NCBI GenBank assembly: GCA_023150555.1
Contig: JAKLKQ010000010.1
Location: 62,001 to 126,000, forward strand
Direction: 5' to 3'
Source: Planctomycetota bacterium
Lineage (GTDB): Bacteria; Planctomycetota; SZUA-567; H5-PLA8
Length of the DNA stretch: 64,000 nucleotides
The notes under the pieces are model-generated. The model saw nothing but the letters and a program-made list of their open reading frames with translations. It did no database searches and was not told the origin of the DNA. Of this stretch, positions 1 to 10,500 are shown piece after piece; position 1 is the stretch's first letter; the number at the start of each line of letters is the position of its first letter. The translations under genes were made by a program, and so were the position numbers.

Positions 1-627
1 CTTCCCGGCCAGTTCCAGTTCCTCGTCGCTGAAGCCGCCTTCGGGCCCGACCAGCAGCAGCACCGGAGCGCCGCCTTCCTGCTGCGCGAGCCACTCGGCC
101 AGCTTCACGCTCCCGCGCGGGTCCAGCAGCACCGTTTGCATATGGGAGGCTTGTTCGACAAGCACCTGCGCGAAGGCGCGTTCAGCGCCGATCTCCGGCA
201 CCATCGTGCGGCCCGACTGCTTGGCGGCCTCCGCAGCCACGCGCCGCAGGCGCGCGACCCCTTCGCTCTCGGAATCCTTCACCACCACGCTGCGCGCGCA
301 GCGCAGCGGGACGATCTCCGCGACGCCCAGCTCGGTGCACTTTTCCACCAGCACCGCCGCGCGCTTGCCCTTGGGCCAGGCCGTCGCAAGCACGATGTGC
401 CGGGCCTCCGCGCGGTCGCCTTCGAACGGGTCTTCAAGCAGGACGACCGACTCACCTTCCAGCCGCGCCCACGCCCCCCGGCCCGCCCCGTCGTGGCATT
501 CGACGAAATCGCCCGGCTTCATCCGCAGCACGCGCGCGTGCTGCGATTCGGCCAGCGGCAGCGAAAGCCGGTCGCCGGCCTTGCGGCCCGCGAGGTCCCC
601 GACCTGGAAACGCCGCACCTTCGCCAT
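1..627 (-). CDS. rsmE: RsmE-family 16S rRNA (uracil1498-N3)-methyltransferase, partial
   Basis: This reverse-strand frame starts at an ATG (625-627) and stays open to base 1, so its C-terminus lies outside the window. The 209 visible residues match RsmE. There is an N-terminal PUA-like part (residues 1-70), then the family signature E-K-C-T-E-L-G-V (96-102) and the SPOUT-knot signature G-P-E-G-G (194-198). RsmE uses S-adenosylmethionine to methylate N3 of U1498 in 16S rRNA. Usual family length is about 240-250 residues, so some 35-40 residues are missing. It is transcribed away from the serA-like gene, with about 127 bp between the two starts. Identification is confident from the two signatures and the order of domains. 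Confidence 0.93.
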   Translation of the reverse strand, partial: MAKVRRFQVGDLAGRKAGDRLSLPLAESQHARVLRMKPGDFVECHDGAGRGAWARLEGESVVLLEDPFEGDRAEARHIVLATAWPKGKRAAVLVEKCTELGVAEIVPLRCARSVVVKDSESEGVARLRRVAAEAAKQSGRTMVPEIGAERAFAQVLVEQASHMQTVLLDPRGSVKLAEWLAQQEGGAPVLLLVGPEGGFSDEELELAGK

Positions 628-754
628 GGGTAGTTGCACTCCATCGTTTACAGAGCAATCGCCCCAGGATACCGCGCCCGGCGCGCCCGGCAACTTGACG
701 CCGGGGCCGCGTTCGATTCTGCTGGCACGTAACATTCCACGCGGAGGTGCATCC

Positions 755-1972
755 ATGCCCGGAAAAGCGCGGCGCATCCTGGTGGCGGACAAGTTTCCCG
801 AGGCGGGCATCGCCGAACTGAAGGCGCTGAACCTGGACGTCGACTACCAGCCCGACCTGGGCGCCGACGGACTGGCGAAGGCGCTGGGCGACGCCGAGAT
901 CCTGATCGTGCGTTCGACGAAGGTCGGCGCCGCGGCCATCGACGCCGGCAAGGAACTCCAGGTGATCGTACGCGCGGGCGCGGGCACCGACACCATCGAC
1001 ACCGACAAGGCCAGCGCGCTGGGCATCTACGTCGCCAACTGCCCTGGCAAGAACGCCGCCGCCGTCGCCGAACTGGCCATGGCGCTGCTGCTGGCCGCCG
1101 ACCGCCGCGTGCCGATGGCCACCGCCGAACTGCGCGGCGGGAAGTGGAACAAGAAAGAGTATTCGAAGGCCGACGGGCTGTACGGCCGCACGCTGGGCGT
1201 GCTGGGCGTGGGACGCATCGGCGAACTGGTGATCGAACGCGCGCGCGCCTTCGGCATGAACGTGCTGGCGTGTTCGCGCTCGATGACGCCCGAACGCGCC
1301 GCGAAACTGGGCGCCGGGTACTGCCCCGACCTGTACAAGCTCGCGCGCGAGTCCGACGCGGTTAGCGTGCACCTGGCGCTGAGCGACGAGACGCGGCACA
1401 TGGTCGACGCGCGCTTCCTGGCCGAAATGAAGCCGCGCGCAATTCTGATCAACACCTCGCGCGGCGAAGTCGTCGATTGCGCGGCCCTGGCGCAGGCGTC
1501 GAAAGAGCGCGGGATACGCTTTGCGTTGGACGTGTACGAAGGCGAGCCCGGGTCGGCGGCGGGCGCCTTCGAGAGCGAACTGCGCGCGCTGCCGGGTTTC
1601 ATCGGCACGCCGCACATCGGCGCCAGCACCGAACAGGCGCAGCAGGCCATCGCCGACGAGGCCGTGCGCGTGGTGGCCGAATTCCTGCGCACCGGGCACG
1701 TGGAGAACTGCGTGAACCTGGCCGAGCACACGCCCGCGAAGTGGATGCTGGTCGTGCGCCACCTTGACAAGGTGGGCGTGCTGGCCGGCGTCTTCGACGA
1801 ACTGCGCAGCGGCGGCATCAACGTGCAGCGCACCAACAACATCGTCTTCACCGGCGCGGCGGCCGCAGTCGCGCGCATCGAACTCGACACCGAACCGCCG
1901 CCTGCCCTTCTCGCGACGATCCGCAAGCAGCAGCACGTGCTCGGCGCCGAGGCCGTGCCGCTGGAAGACTAA
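755..1972 (+). CDS. serA: D-3-phosphoglycerate dehydrogenase-like protein
   Basis: A 405-residue 2-hydroxyacid dehydrogenase. I chose the ATG at 755 because GGAGGTG lies just upstream (743-749); the open frame runs much further upstream but only as an antisense shadow of rsmE. The Rossmann motif G-V-G-R-I-G is at residues 151-156. Catalytic residues of the family are visible as R236 (S-R-G-E), E262 or E264 (Y-E-G-E-P) and H287 (T-P-H-I-G). Residues 330-380 form a C-terminal ACT-type domain, as in SerA, where it binds serine. SerA oxidises 3-phosphoglycerate to 3-phosphohydroxypyruvate, the first step of serine synthesis. No other serine gene is adjacent, so a related 2-hydroxyacid substrate cannot be ruled out. 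Confidence 0.85.
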   Translation: MPGKARRILVADKFPEAGIAELKALNLDVDYQPDLGADGLAKALGDAEILIVRSTKVGAAAIDAGKELQVIVRAGAGTDTIDTDKASALGIYVANCPGKNAAAVAELAMALLLAADRRVPMATAELRGGKWNKKEYSKADGLYGRTLGVLGVGRIGELVIERARAFGMNVLACSRSMTPERAAKLGAGYCPDLYKLARESDAVSVHLALSDETRHMVDARFLAEMKPRAILINTSRGEVVDCAALAQASKERGIRFALDVYEGEPGSAAGAFESELRALPGFIGTPHIGASTEQAQQAIADEAVRVVAEFLRTGHVENCVNLAEHTPAKWMLVVRHLDKVGVLAGVFDELRSGGINVQRTNNIVFTGAAAAVARIELDTEPPPALLATIRKQQHVLGAEAVPLED

Positions 1973-2018
1973 CGCTTTGCGTATTTTTTATATTGTGCAA
2001 TACGGCATACGGAAATGA

Positions 2019-2071
2019 TGTAAGTCCTTATAGCACTACCGTGCAATCGCGACGGAAATAAAGGACTTACA
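2019..2071. repeat. Inverted repeat in AT-rich spacer
   Basis: Two perfect 11-bp arms, TGTAAGTCCTT at 2019-2029 and AAGGACTTACA at 2061-2071, are separated by 31 bp. They sit in an unusually AT-rich 200-bp gap between the 3' ends of the convergent serA-like gene and the secreted-protein gene. No T-run follows, so it is not a clear intrinsic terminator. It could be a weak bidirectional terminator or a remnant of an inserted element. Confidence 0.4.
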
Positions 2072-2173
2072 GGATTACACCATGTTGATTCGTAATAGAA
2101 TCGATACAGTTGTCCGATTTCCGGACATTCCTACATGGTGCGCGCAACTTCTGTTGCCGTTCGGTGGCGAGGC

Positions 2174-4903
2174 CTATTTGCCTTCGAGGAATTTCTTGGC
2201 CGGAAGAAATTGTTCTCCGCGCATCACCAGCGGGCCCTTGTCGGCCTTGAACTCCTTGCGTTCCAGACCCTTCTCGCGCAGGGCGCACAGCGGGTCGCCG
2301 GCCACCATCAGGCGCCAAGGCTGCCAGAAGCCGCCCGGCGGGTGCTGACGCAATGCGTAACCCAGCGGCGCGCCGCGCAGCATCAGCGGAACCACGCGCC
2401 CGGCGGGCTGGAACGCGGCCAGGAAGGGCTCGCTGACCGCGCCGAAGTAGAAGTAGGCGCCGCCGTCCAGCGCGCGCCCGGCCAGCGTCGAGGTGTCGTA
2501 GGGATCGGCGGCGGAGCCCGAATGCACCACTGTGAAGGCCGCCGGCGCGCCGACGGGGAAGTCCTCGGTCTTGCCGCCCTTTCCGTCGCCGCCGATCGAC
2601 CAGTGCTTCGCGCCACCGGAGGAGTTGATCCAGACGACGCCGAAGGGATTGGGCGCCGCGGTGAGCTTGCGGAAGTTCGCCAGCGTCGCGTCGTTGCTCT
2701 GCACCAGCGTGGAAGGCACCAGCTGCTGCAGCAGGCCCCGCGCCGCGTCGAGCCGGTAGTCTTCGAAGGCCGAGCCGGCCTTTTGCGGATACGTGTTGAA
2801 GAAGAGCGCCTTGCCGGGTTCGAGGAAGAGCGAGCACATCGCCTGGTAGCAAGAGCGTTCCTCGTTGCCGATCAGGCGGCCGGTGACGGCTAGGCGCACA
2901 CCGTTCTCGTCGCGGCCGAGCAGGTCGTCAAGCGCGTAGGTCGTGCCGTAAATGCCGTAGCGTTCGCCGCGATAGCGGTACGGCGCGTCGATGGCCAGCG
3001 TGGCGGCCGTCCAATGGCCTTCGCCGTTCGGCAGGCCCCATCGTCGCAGCCCGGCGCGCACGTCGGCGGCCAGCGCCCAGGCTTGTGCTTCGTCCAGAAT
3101 CTCCGCGTGCCCCTTCGCGGCGGCCGGCAGCGCCTCGAGGCCCTGGAATCGCCCCGCCGCCAGCGCCAGGCCCCCTGCCCACTCACCCGCGTTGCCGTCG
3201 GCGAAGACAACCCCCTGCGGCCCGTCGCCTACCGCATCCAGGCGCGCGCGCAGGTCGTCGCCGGACGGGTTGCGCGGCAGTCCGGACACTTCCTTCTCGC
3301 GCGTCCAGCTCTTCAGCAGCACGCCGCGCAGGTTCGCGAGGCTCAGTTCCGGCTGCACGCCCAGGGTTGAAGGCAGCACGACGACGAGTTGCGGGCGGAA
3401 CGCGCGGATGAACATCGGCGCGTAGCGGTCGTCCAGGAAGAGCACCGGGAAGAAATACTTGTCGTCCCACTGCGCCAGCGCTTCCAGGTAGGCGGTGCGG
3501 TCCGGCGCGAGCGCCACGACGTCGTAGACCTTGCGCTTCGCCCAGCGCCGTTCCCACGGGCTGTCCTTGCCCTCAACGGTCGCGCGCAGCGCGCGCGCGG
3601 CGGCGTAAAGCACGGGGCTCTCGCCGTCGGCAGCGGCGCGTTCGGCGGCCTTGAGGTACTCCTTCGCCTCGTCGAGCCCCGCTTCGCGGATGGCGGCCTC
3701 GGCCAGGCGCAGCAGCGCAGCGGCGGACCCGCGGCCGCTGGGTGCCTCCTTGCGCAGTTTCTCGTAGAGAGCCTTGCGCGCGTCGAAGGCGCGCCACTGC
3801 AGCACGGCCACGGCGAGGACCTCGGCGGCCTCCAGCAGCGCGTCGCCCCCGGGCGACGCGTTCAACATCTCGTCGAGCAGCCGGTCGGCCTGGCGGCGCT
3901 CATCGGAGTCGAAGGTGTGCTTGGCCAGCAGCGCCTTCAGCAGCGCCGCGCGCGCGCGGAATGCCTGCGGGAGGTGCGCATACTTCTGCAGGAAGATCGC
4001 TTGCGCGGCCTGGGCCTCGTTGAGTTTTTTCTCCACGAACGGCGGAAGCTGTTCCGCCAACGGCTTCAGCGTTCCGGCATCGGGCGCCTTTCCGCCTGCC
4101 GCAGCCCATGCCTTGCGCGCGGCGGCAAAGGCCTCGCGCAGGTCCTTCCCGGCGCCTTCGGCGTCGTCCTCGAAGAGGTACGCGAGGCGCTCGCGAGCGT
4201 CGGCCAGCCGGCGCACGCGCACCGTGGCGTCCGCGCCGTCGTCGTCGGCGTCCTCTTCCTTTTCCTTGGCTTCGAGCAGCCGCGCGAGGCCGCGCTGGAG
4301 GTAGCGCAAGCGCGTCGCGGCATCCACGCGCGCCTGCACGACCAGGACCTCGGGCGAGGGCTCGCCCAGGATTCCGGGGAAGGGCCGGCTGTTCGCGCTC
4401 CGCGCTTCGATCGCGCGCATCAGGCGCAGCGCGTGGTCCGCCAACCCGCAGGCGCTCAGGTCGGAGACGACGGCCATCCGTTCGTAGCCCGGCTTGGCCA
4501 GGGCCTCGGCCAGCCGCACATCCAGCGCTCGGGGATCCTTCAAGACCTGCGCCAGCACCGCGTCGAGCGCACCCGAAATCTCACGAAACGCGATGCGTTC
4601 GCTCTCGGCGGTAAGGAAGAGCAAGCCCTTCTGCGGCGGGAAGCTCAGCGCGTCGAGGGTCTCGCTGCGGCGGCGCGCCTTGACGCAGACAAACTTCCCG
4701 CGCAGCGCGGACGCCTCGATCCACATGGCGGCGTCCAGAGTCGCGGGGTCGCGGGGATCCTGCACGAGCAGCAAGACGGGCTTCTTCGCGCGGGCGGCCT
4801 CGGCGCGCGCGGCGTCGAGGTCCTTCGCCCAGATCGGTTCACCGGCGCGCACCGTCGCGGTGCAGGCGGCCATCGCTAGGAAAACAATAAGGAGTCGCGT
4901 CAT
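2174..4903 (-). CDS. Large secreted protein with thioredoxin-like N-terminal region
   Basis: A 909-residue protein. The start is placed at the ATG that begins a signal peptide (M-T-R-L-L-I-V-F-L-A...T-V-R-A); an in-frame ATG 28 codons upstream would bury that signal. After the signal comes a stretch like the thioredoxin-like proteins of secreted bacterial systems (A-K-K-P-V-L-L-L-V near residue 40), but without an obvious CxxC. The middle (about 150-480) is Ala/Leu-rich and probably helical, TPR-like. The C-terminal third is rich in G, Y and F with short strand-like segments. I do not recognise that part; its H-S-G-S-A and E-P-F-L stretches loosely recall C25/caspase-like folds, but I see no catalytic cysteine. 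It lies 85 bp downstream of the GH88-like gene on the same strand and may share its transcript. Confidence 0.7.
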   Translation of the reverse strand: MTRLLIVFLAMAACTATVRAGEPIWAKDLDAARAEAARAKKPVLLLVQDPRDPATLDAAMWIEASALRGKFVCVKARRRSETLDALSFPPQKGLLFLTAESERIAFREISGALDAVLAQVLKDPRALDVRLAEALAKPGYERMAVVSDLSACGLADHALRLMRAIEARSANSRPFPGILGEPSPEVLVVQARVDAATRLRYLQRGLARLLEAKEKEEDADDDGADATVRVRRLADARERLAYLFEDDAEGAGKDLREAFAAARKAWAAAGGKAPDAGTLKPLAEQLPPFVEKKLNEAQAAQAIFLQKYAHLPQAFRARAALLKALLAKHTFDSDERRQADRLLDEMLNASPGGDALLEAAEVLAVAVLQWRAFDARKALYEKLRKEAPSGRGSAAALLRLAEAAIREAGLDEAKEYLKAAERAAADGESPVLYAAARALRATVEGKDSPWERRWAKRKVYDVVALAPDRTAYLEALAQWDDKYFFPVLFLDDRYAPMFIRAFRPQLVVVLPSTLGVQPELSLANLRGVLLKSWTREKEVSGLPRNPSGDDLRARLDAVGDGPQGVVFADGNAGEWAGGLALAAGRFQGLEALPAAAKGHAEILDEAQAWALAADVRAGLRRWGLPNGEGHWTAATLAIDAPYRYRGERYGIYGTTYALDDLLGRDENGVRLAVTGRLIGNEERSCYQAMCSLFLEPGKALFFNTYPQKAGSAFEDYRLDAARGLLQQLVPSTLVQSNDATLANFRKLTAAPNPFGVVWINSSGGAKHWSIGGDGKGGKTEDFPVGAPAAFTVVHSGSAADPYDTSTLAGRALDGGAYFYFGAVSEPFLAAFQPAGRVVPLMLRGAPLGYALRQHPPGGFWQPWRLMVAGDPLCALREKGLERKEFKADKGPLVMRGEQFLPAKKFLEGK

Positions 4904-4988
4904 CAGGTGCTTCTCTTCCGAAACCGGTGCGGCAAAGCGTACGACATATATCCCATCGGGACGCCCGTGGCGGGGCGTCCTTCGCACA

Positions 4989-6353
4989 TCAATCGAAGAA
5001 GCGGAAGAAACGCCTTCCGTTGCAGAGCTGCTTGACCATCAGGGCCAGCTCCATGGCGTGGTAGTCGCCCCACAAGCTGGACTCGCCGTGCGGCACCATG
5101 CCCTTGACCGGCCGGTGGTCCCAGTCGTTGGGGTAATGGTAGATCGAGTGGAGCAGCAGGCCCTGGTGCTTGGGATCGGTGCTGAGGTACGGCGGCGAGA
5201 AGAGCGTCCGCGCCATGGTCAGGCCGGCCTGCGTGTAGCGCGCGCCGTCGCCCTTCCTGCCCAGGTACGCGCCCAGGCGCAGGTAGCCCTGCGCGGCGAT
5301 GGCGGCGGCGGAGCTGTCCACGGGCTCGACCGCGTTGCGCGGTTCCGAGACGCGCGAGTACGGCTGCGCCAGCTCCGACAGGCGCGGGCCGCCCGCGTCC
5401 CAATACGGGATGCCGTCGAGGCAGGTGTGTTCGATGAGGAACTCGGCCGTCGCGCGCGCGGCGCGTTCGGCCTTTTTCAGCAGCACGGCGCGCGGCGTGG
5501 TTTCCTTGAAGGCGCTCGCCGGCAGCGAGGAGAGGAACTCCAGCTGCTCGCCGCAGCCCGCCAGCACCCAAGCCAGCCCGCGCGTCCAGGTCGTAAAGGC
5601 CGAGTAGCCCTGCTGCGTGCTGGGGCAGCGGTAGCGGCCGTCGGTGGTATTGAAGATCGATTCGTGGACAACGCGCCCGGCCAGGTCCCACTGGTCGCGC
5701 CCTTCGCCGTAGTAGACGTTGTAGCGCAGGGTGTTCTCGAGGTGCTGGGCCAGGCGGTCGAGCAGCGAAAAGCGCGCGTCGTTCTCGCCCATCAGCACGT
5801 GGCCAAGCACGTGGCCCATGGCCAGCGCGCGCAGGCTGCGGATGGTGTCGCTGAAGAGCGAGTGCGGGCCGTTGAAGCTGTGGATGAAGCCGGTGCCGTC
5901 GCGGAGCTTCGTCCAGCGCGAGGCCTGCACGGCGCCGCTGAGCTTCAGCGCCAGTTCGTAGGTGTCGCGTTCGCCGGCGTTCTCCTTGATGCGCTTGCCG
6001 TTCATCAGTCGGCGCAGGTTGCCGTAGGTGGAGACGTTGTTGAAGCCGTGGTCGTGGACGCCGATGTGCGAGACGTGCACGGCCATGCGCTTCAGCGTGT
6101 TGCGCTTGCCCATCTCCAGGAATCGGCGCTCGCCGGTGGCCTCGAACTGCAGGATCTGGCAGCCGTACTGGAAGCCCTGCGTCCACTCGGTCCAGCCGCG
6201 CGTGGTGTACTTGCCGCGCACGGTAAAGACCGGCGTGCCGCGCGCGGGGTTCCAGGTGCGCTCCAGGTTGGCGATCTTTCTGCCGCTGAGCGTGAAGAAC
6301 CGCTTCACGAGGGGCGCCAGGTCCTTGGGCCGCAGCCCATGTTCGATGCGCAT
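4989..6353 (-). CDS. GH88/GH105-like unsaturated glucuronyl hydrolase
   Basis: A 454-residue protein with the alpha/alpha-barrel signatures of glycoside hydrolase family 88. These include W-T-R-G-L-A-W (about residue 255), which matches the conserved W-x-R-G-Q-A-W of the family, and a C-terminal S-S-L-W-G-D-Y-H-A-M-E, which matches the A-L-W-G-D-Y of GH88. Family members hydrate and cleave the unsaturated uronic acid left at the non-reducing end of oligosaccharides by polysaccharide lyases. No signal peptide is visible, so it is probably cytoplasmic. The precise sugar cannot be read from the sequence, and no lyase gene is adjacent. The ATG at 6351-6353 gives a natural N-terminus. A large secreted protein gene follows on the same strand. 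Confidence 0.75.
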   Translation of the reverse strand: MRIEHGLRPKDLAPLVKRFFTLSGRKIANLERTWNPARGTPVFTVRGKYTTRGWTEWTQGFQYGCQILQFEATGERRFLEMGKRNTLKRMAVHVSHIGVHDHGFNNVSTYGNLRRLMNGKRIKENAGERDTYELALKLSGAVQASRWTKLRDGTGFIHSFNGPHSLFSDTIRSLRALAMGHVLGHVLMGENDARFSLLDRLAQHLENTLRYNVYYGEGRDQWDLAGRVVHESIFNTTDGRYRCPSTQQGYSAFTTWTRGLAWVLAGCGEQLEFLSSLPASAFKETTPRAVLLKKAERAARATAEFLIEHTCLDGIPYWDAGGPRLSELAQPYSRVSEPRNAVEPVDSSAAAIAAQGYLRLGAYLGRKGDGARYTQAGLTMARTLFSPPYLSTDPKHQGLLLHSIYHYPNDWDHRPVKGMVPHGESSLWGDYHAMELALMVKQLCNGRRFFRFFD

Positions 6354-6450
6354 GCGTCGCTCCTGATCGAAAGAAGTTTGAATGCTCCCACGGTATAGCA
6401 GCCCGATTCATCGGCGGCAAACACCGTGCACCATGTTAGAATGAATCTGT

Positions 6451-7419
6451 ATGGCCTGCGCACCGAAGCCCCAGGATCCGGGCCACCGCCCCCCCGCCCC
6501 TCCGGCGCTGAGCGAAGCCACGCACCCGCGCGCCTTCCGTTCCAACCGCTTTGTGTATCCGGTGCTCAGCCGGCGCTCCGGCGGCGTCTCCGTCGGCGTG
6601 AACCTCAACCCCGACAAGGCCTGCAACTTCGACTGCATCTACTGCCAGGTCGACCGCAGCAAGACGCCCCAGGATCGCTTCGTCGAGTTGGGCGCGCTGA
6701 AGGCCGAACTGCGCGCCGTACTGGGCGGATTGGCTCCCGGCGGCGCGCTGTGGTGCGAGCCCGAATTCGCCTCCGTGCCCGCAGACCGCCGGCGCGTGAC
6801 CGACGTCGCCTTCAGCGGCGACGGCGAACCCACTACGTTCAAGAACTTCTCGGAGGTCGTCCGCGCGGCGGTGACCATCAAGGAGGAACTGGGCTTCGGC
6901 GCGGCGAAGGTCGTCCTGATCAGCAACGCCACGGGCTTCGACCGCCCCGACGTGCAGGACGGCCTGCGCTTCCTCGACGCGCACAACGGCGAGGTCTGGG
7001 CGAAACTCGACGCGGGCACGCCGGAGTACTTCAAGCTCATCGACAACACGGACTTCCCGTTCGAGAAGGTCCTTGCGAACATCCTCGCCTGCGCGCGGGA
7101 GCGCTCCGTCGTGATCCAGAGCTGCTTAATGCGCGTGCGCGGCCAAGGACCTTCGCAGCAGGAAATCGAGGCCTACTGTGCGCATCTATGCACGTTGCGA
7201 AGTAAAGGCGGACGCGTGCACCTAGTGCAAGTCTATACCGTAGCACGTCCGCCGGCGTATGGCGTAGTCTCGAGCCTCTCCAGCGCAGAGGTAGATCATA
7301 TTGTCAATGAAGTAGTTACACGAACGAAACTGAAGGCCACCGCGTTCTACGGCGAAGTGCACGAAGGGCAGGGATTGCTCGGTATTGAACCTACCTGGCC
7401 TACAGGACCAAAATCCTAA
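6451..7419 (+). CDS. Radical SAM protein (COG0731-like)
   Basis: A 322-residue radical SAM enzyme. The [4Fe-4S] motif C-N-F-D-C-I-Y-C (C-x3-C-x2-C) is at about residues 54-61, followed by the S-adenosylmethionine-binding G-D-G-E-P motif near 127 (F-S-G-D-G-E-P-T). The lay-out resembles the COG0731 'Fe-S oxidoreductase' group, which is related to the wyosine enzyme TYW1 but lacks its flavodoxin domain. Substrate unknown. The last 80 or so codons use many A/T-ending codons, unlike the first 230, and the spacer after the stop is also AT-rich. The N-terminal 30 residues are Pro/Ala-rich, so the true start may lie a little downstream; no strong Shine-Dalgarno is visible. Confidence 0.85.
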   Translation: MACAPKPQDPGHRPPAPPALSEATHPRAFRSNRFVYPVLSRRSGGVSVGVNLNPDKACNFDCIYCQVDRSKTPQDRFVELGALKAELRAVLGGLAPGGALWCEPEFASVPADRRRVTDVAFSGDGEPTTFKNFSEVVRAAVTIKEELGFGAAKVVLISNATGFDRPDVQDGLRFLDAHNGEVWAKLDAGTPEYFKLIDNTDFPFEKVLANILACARERSVVIQSCLMRVRGQGPSQQEIEAYCAHLCTLRSKGGRVHLVQVYTVARPPAYGVVSSLSSAEVDHIVNEVVTRTKLKATAFYGEVHEGQGLLGIEPTWPTGPKS

Positions 7420-7553
7420 ATTATCAAATTATTGAAGCAAACCCACATGTGCGCTAAAGTCATTAACTATTGCGTCGTCCATTGAAGATCAAGGTCTCGT
7501 AATTCGCGGTCTCCGGACCGTGTGTCCATACTCCCCCGAGAGGAGCCGTAATC

Positions 7554-10500
7554 GTGAAGAAGATCGCGTTGCCGTTGGTTCTGGGGGGTCTGTTCCTGGC
7601 GTGCGCCGCATGGCTCGCACTGCCGGCGCCGTCCGTCGCGCATCCGGCTGCGGCGAAGAGCCCTGCCGCCTTGGCGCCACTTCCCGTTGCCCATGCCTCC
7701 ATTGAAAAAGCCCCCGCCCCGCTGCCTGATCTGGGCGGCTTCCGGCAGGATGCTTCCGGTCAATTCTCCGCGAAACAGGGCAACCTCGAAGTCAAGCTGA
7801 GCGCCGGCGACGGCGTGATGGTCCGCAACACGAGGTCCCAGGGATCGGTGCGCCTGGCGCTGGCGAGCGCCACGCGCGGCGCCTCGACGCTGTACGACGC
7901 CAAGCGCGACGCGGGGGCCCAGACCCTGCCGCTGTCCAGCGACCGGGGCGGCATCCGCTACCACCGGGCCAAGGGCCTGGAAGAGACGAACCGGCTGCTG
8001 GATGACGGCGCCGAGCAGACCCTGCGCCTGACCCAGGCGCCGGCGGGCGAAGGCGATCTGGTGGTTTCGCTGGCCATGGAGACGAAGGGGCTCACGCCGG
8101 TCCAGCGGGCCTTCGGCGCGGGCGGCGTCCGCTTCACGGACCGCGACGGCAACTTCGCGGTGAAGGTCGGCCAGGTGATCGCGAAGGACGCCGCCGGCCA
8201 GGCGACGGTTATCGAACCGCAGATCTGGCGCGCCAGCGGCACGATCCGCTACGAGGTGCCCGAGGCGTTCCTGGCGAAGGCCGCCTACCCCGTGGCGGTG
8301 ACGCGCGCGACGGTGATCTCGACGGACGAGTTCTCCTTTACCGACGACGCGAGTCCGGCGCTGGTGCCCGGCGCGCCGAGCCTCGCCGCCAACAACCCAG
8401 GCACGCCGGCCAACACGCGCTGGGCAACGGCCTTCGTGGACTTCCGCATCTCGGCGCCCGTGCTGTGGGTGCGCACGGCGAACAGCTCCGGCGGCTTGTC
8501 CGATCCAGTGCAGGTCACCGATCCGTTTCTCAACGAGTTCCCGCTGGGCATCACGCCCATGCGACAACAGATCGCGTCGGACGGCGACGGGTTCGCGGTC
8601 ATCTGGTCGGACAACGCCGGCGACATCTTCGCCTCATTCATTGATAACACCGGCGCCATAGTCGAGGACGGCGACGGAGACCAGATCATCATCCAAGTCG
8701 CGTCGACGACCGCGAAGCTGTCCAACGAGCTGCCGCTGATTGCCTACAACGGCGAGCAGTACATCATCGGCTGGCACGACGTAAACAACAAGGTGACCCG
8801 CATCCATTACGCCTTCCTTGCGACGGACGGATCGACGATCTCGGGCGCCAAGCTGCTGGGTTCGGCCACGGCCGTGCCCCGCAACCAGGCGCTGGTCAGC
8901 ATCACGCCGGGCCCGAACAACGAGACCCTGTTCATCTATGCCGATGCCGGCGAAATTCCGCTGCGCTACCGCGCAGCGCGCGTGGACAAGGACGGCAACC
9001 TGCTGGATCCCGTGGGCGTGGCGCTGTTCAACGACGCGGAGAAAGATTTCGGCTTCGGATTCCCGGTCGGCTGCGCGCCGGCGGGCACCTCGATCACACC
9101 CAACAGCCTGCCGGGCTGGCAGATCCTCTCGAGCCACGACCAGACCTTCGACAGCCGCGTCTTCCGGCATTTCCTCGAGATCGACAACGTCGACGTCAAC
9201 GGGGACCTCAACGACGAGGAGATCGCGGTCGTCACCCGCGCCGACGAGGCGCCGGGCGGCCCGGTCTTCGCCGAGATGGGCGTCGGTCCGGTCGGGGTGT
9301 CCGTCGTGGACCGGTTCTCCGTCACGTGGGCCGGCGACGGCCTCGACAATCCGGACGGCGTCGACCGGGGCGAATGGCTCTTCGTGCGCGGCTGGAAGAA
9401 GACGAACACCGAGCACCACCTGCTGGCGCGGCGCGTGGGTTTCGACGGCGCGGTCTTCGACGAGACGCCGGTGCAGGTCGATACCTCCAACAGCGCCACG
9501 ATCAAGCGCAACGCCGTGGCTGCCGCCGGCATCGGCGCGAACAAGTTCATGGTCTGCTGGACCGACGGTGGCGCCTTGACTACCGGCCTCGGAAACAACC
9601 TCAATGCCGCGGTACTGGACACGGTGGTCGCCGGGGACAACTCCCCCTTCCTGAAGGCCGACCTGCAGCCCGAATCCTTCTCGAATCCCGTGGTGATCCC
9701 GCAGAACACCGCGGTGACGTTTGACTGGGGCGGATCGGTCGGCTTATCCGCATCTGTGACACAGAAATTCACGTCCGGTGACGGTGCCTCGCCCAGAACC
9801 ATCGCATTCCCTACAGAAACCGCAGAACACGTTTACAGGACAGCCGGCACCTTCTTTGCGCGCATCGAGCTGACCAGCGACAGCTTCAAGTCCTTCGCCA
9901 CCGTCAAAGTCATCGTCGGCGGCGGCACGGGCGTCGAGGGCGCCGAGACGGTAGTGGGCGGCGGCGCACCGATTACCCCTTCCGCGAACGTGAACTCGGA
10001 CCTCATCCTCACCGAGGTGCGCTGGTTCCTCGACTTCGCCTCGCTGCTGGGCAAAAAGGACACGCTGCTGGTGCGCGGCAAGCTCAACCGGGCCTTCCTT
10101 CCGGAGACGCTCACGGACGAGCCCATCGCGGGCAAAACCTGCACCGTTACCTTCAATGGTCCGGCCAACGTGCCTCCGTTGAACGGCGGAACCTACGACG
10201 CTGCGTCGCCGGACACGGCGACCTTCTCCTTTGTGCTGGACCACACCGGCGCGTTCCATTCAGCCAACAACGCCGACGTGGACGCCGTCGATTTCACAAT
10301 TGACAAGGCGAAGGGAACCTTCGAGTTCGCGATCACCTTCGGCCAGTTGCACGACACCGGCACCGAGTACATCGTGCCCGACAGCGCGGTCTCGCACACC
10401 GCATCGCAGCGCCAGTTCGATTTCGGGCTGAACATCAACGGCAAGAGTTTCGGCAACGCCACGGTGCTCGCCATCTACGATTCGAACCCGTCCACGACCG

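Noticed and set aside
452..1936. A 494-codon open frame on the reverse strand
   Set aside because: It is antisense to the serA-like gene and to part of the rsmE region, with no motif.
3389..4879. A 496-codon open frame on the forward strand
   Set aside because: It is antisense to the secreted-protein gene, which has a proper signal peptide and normal composition.
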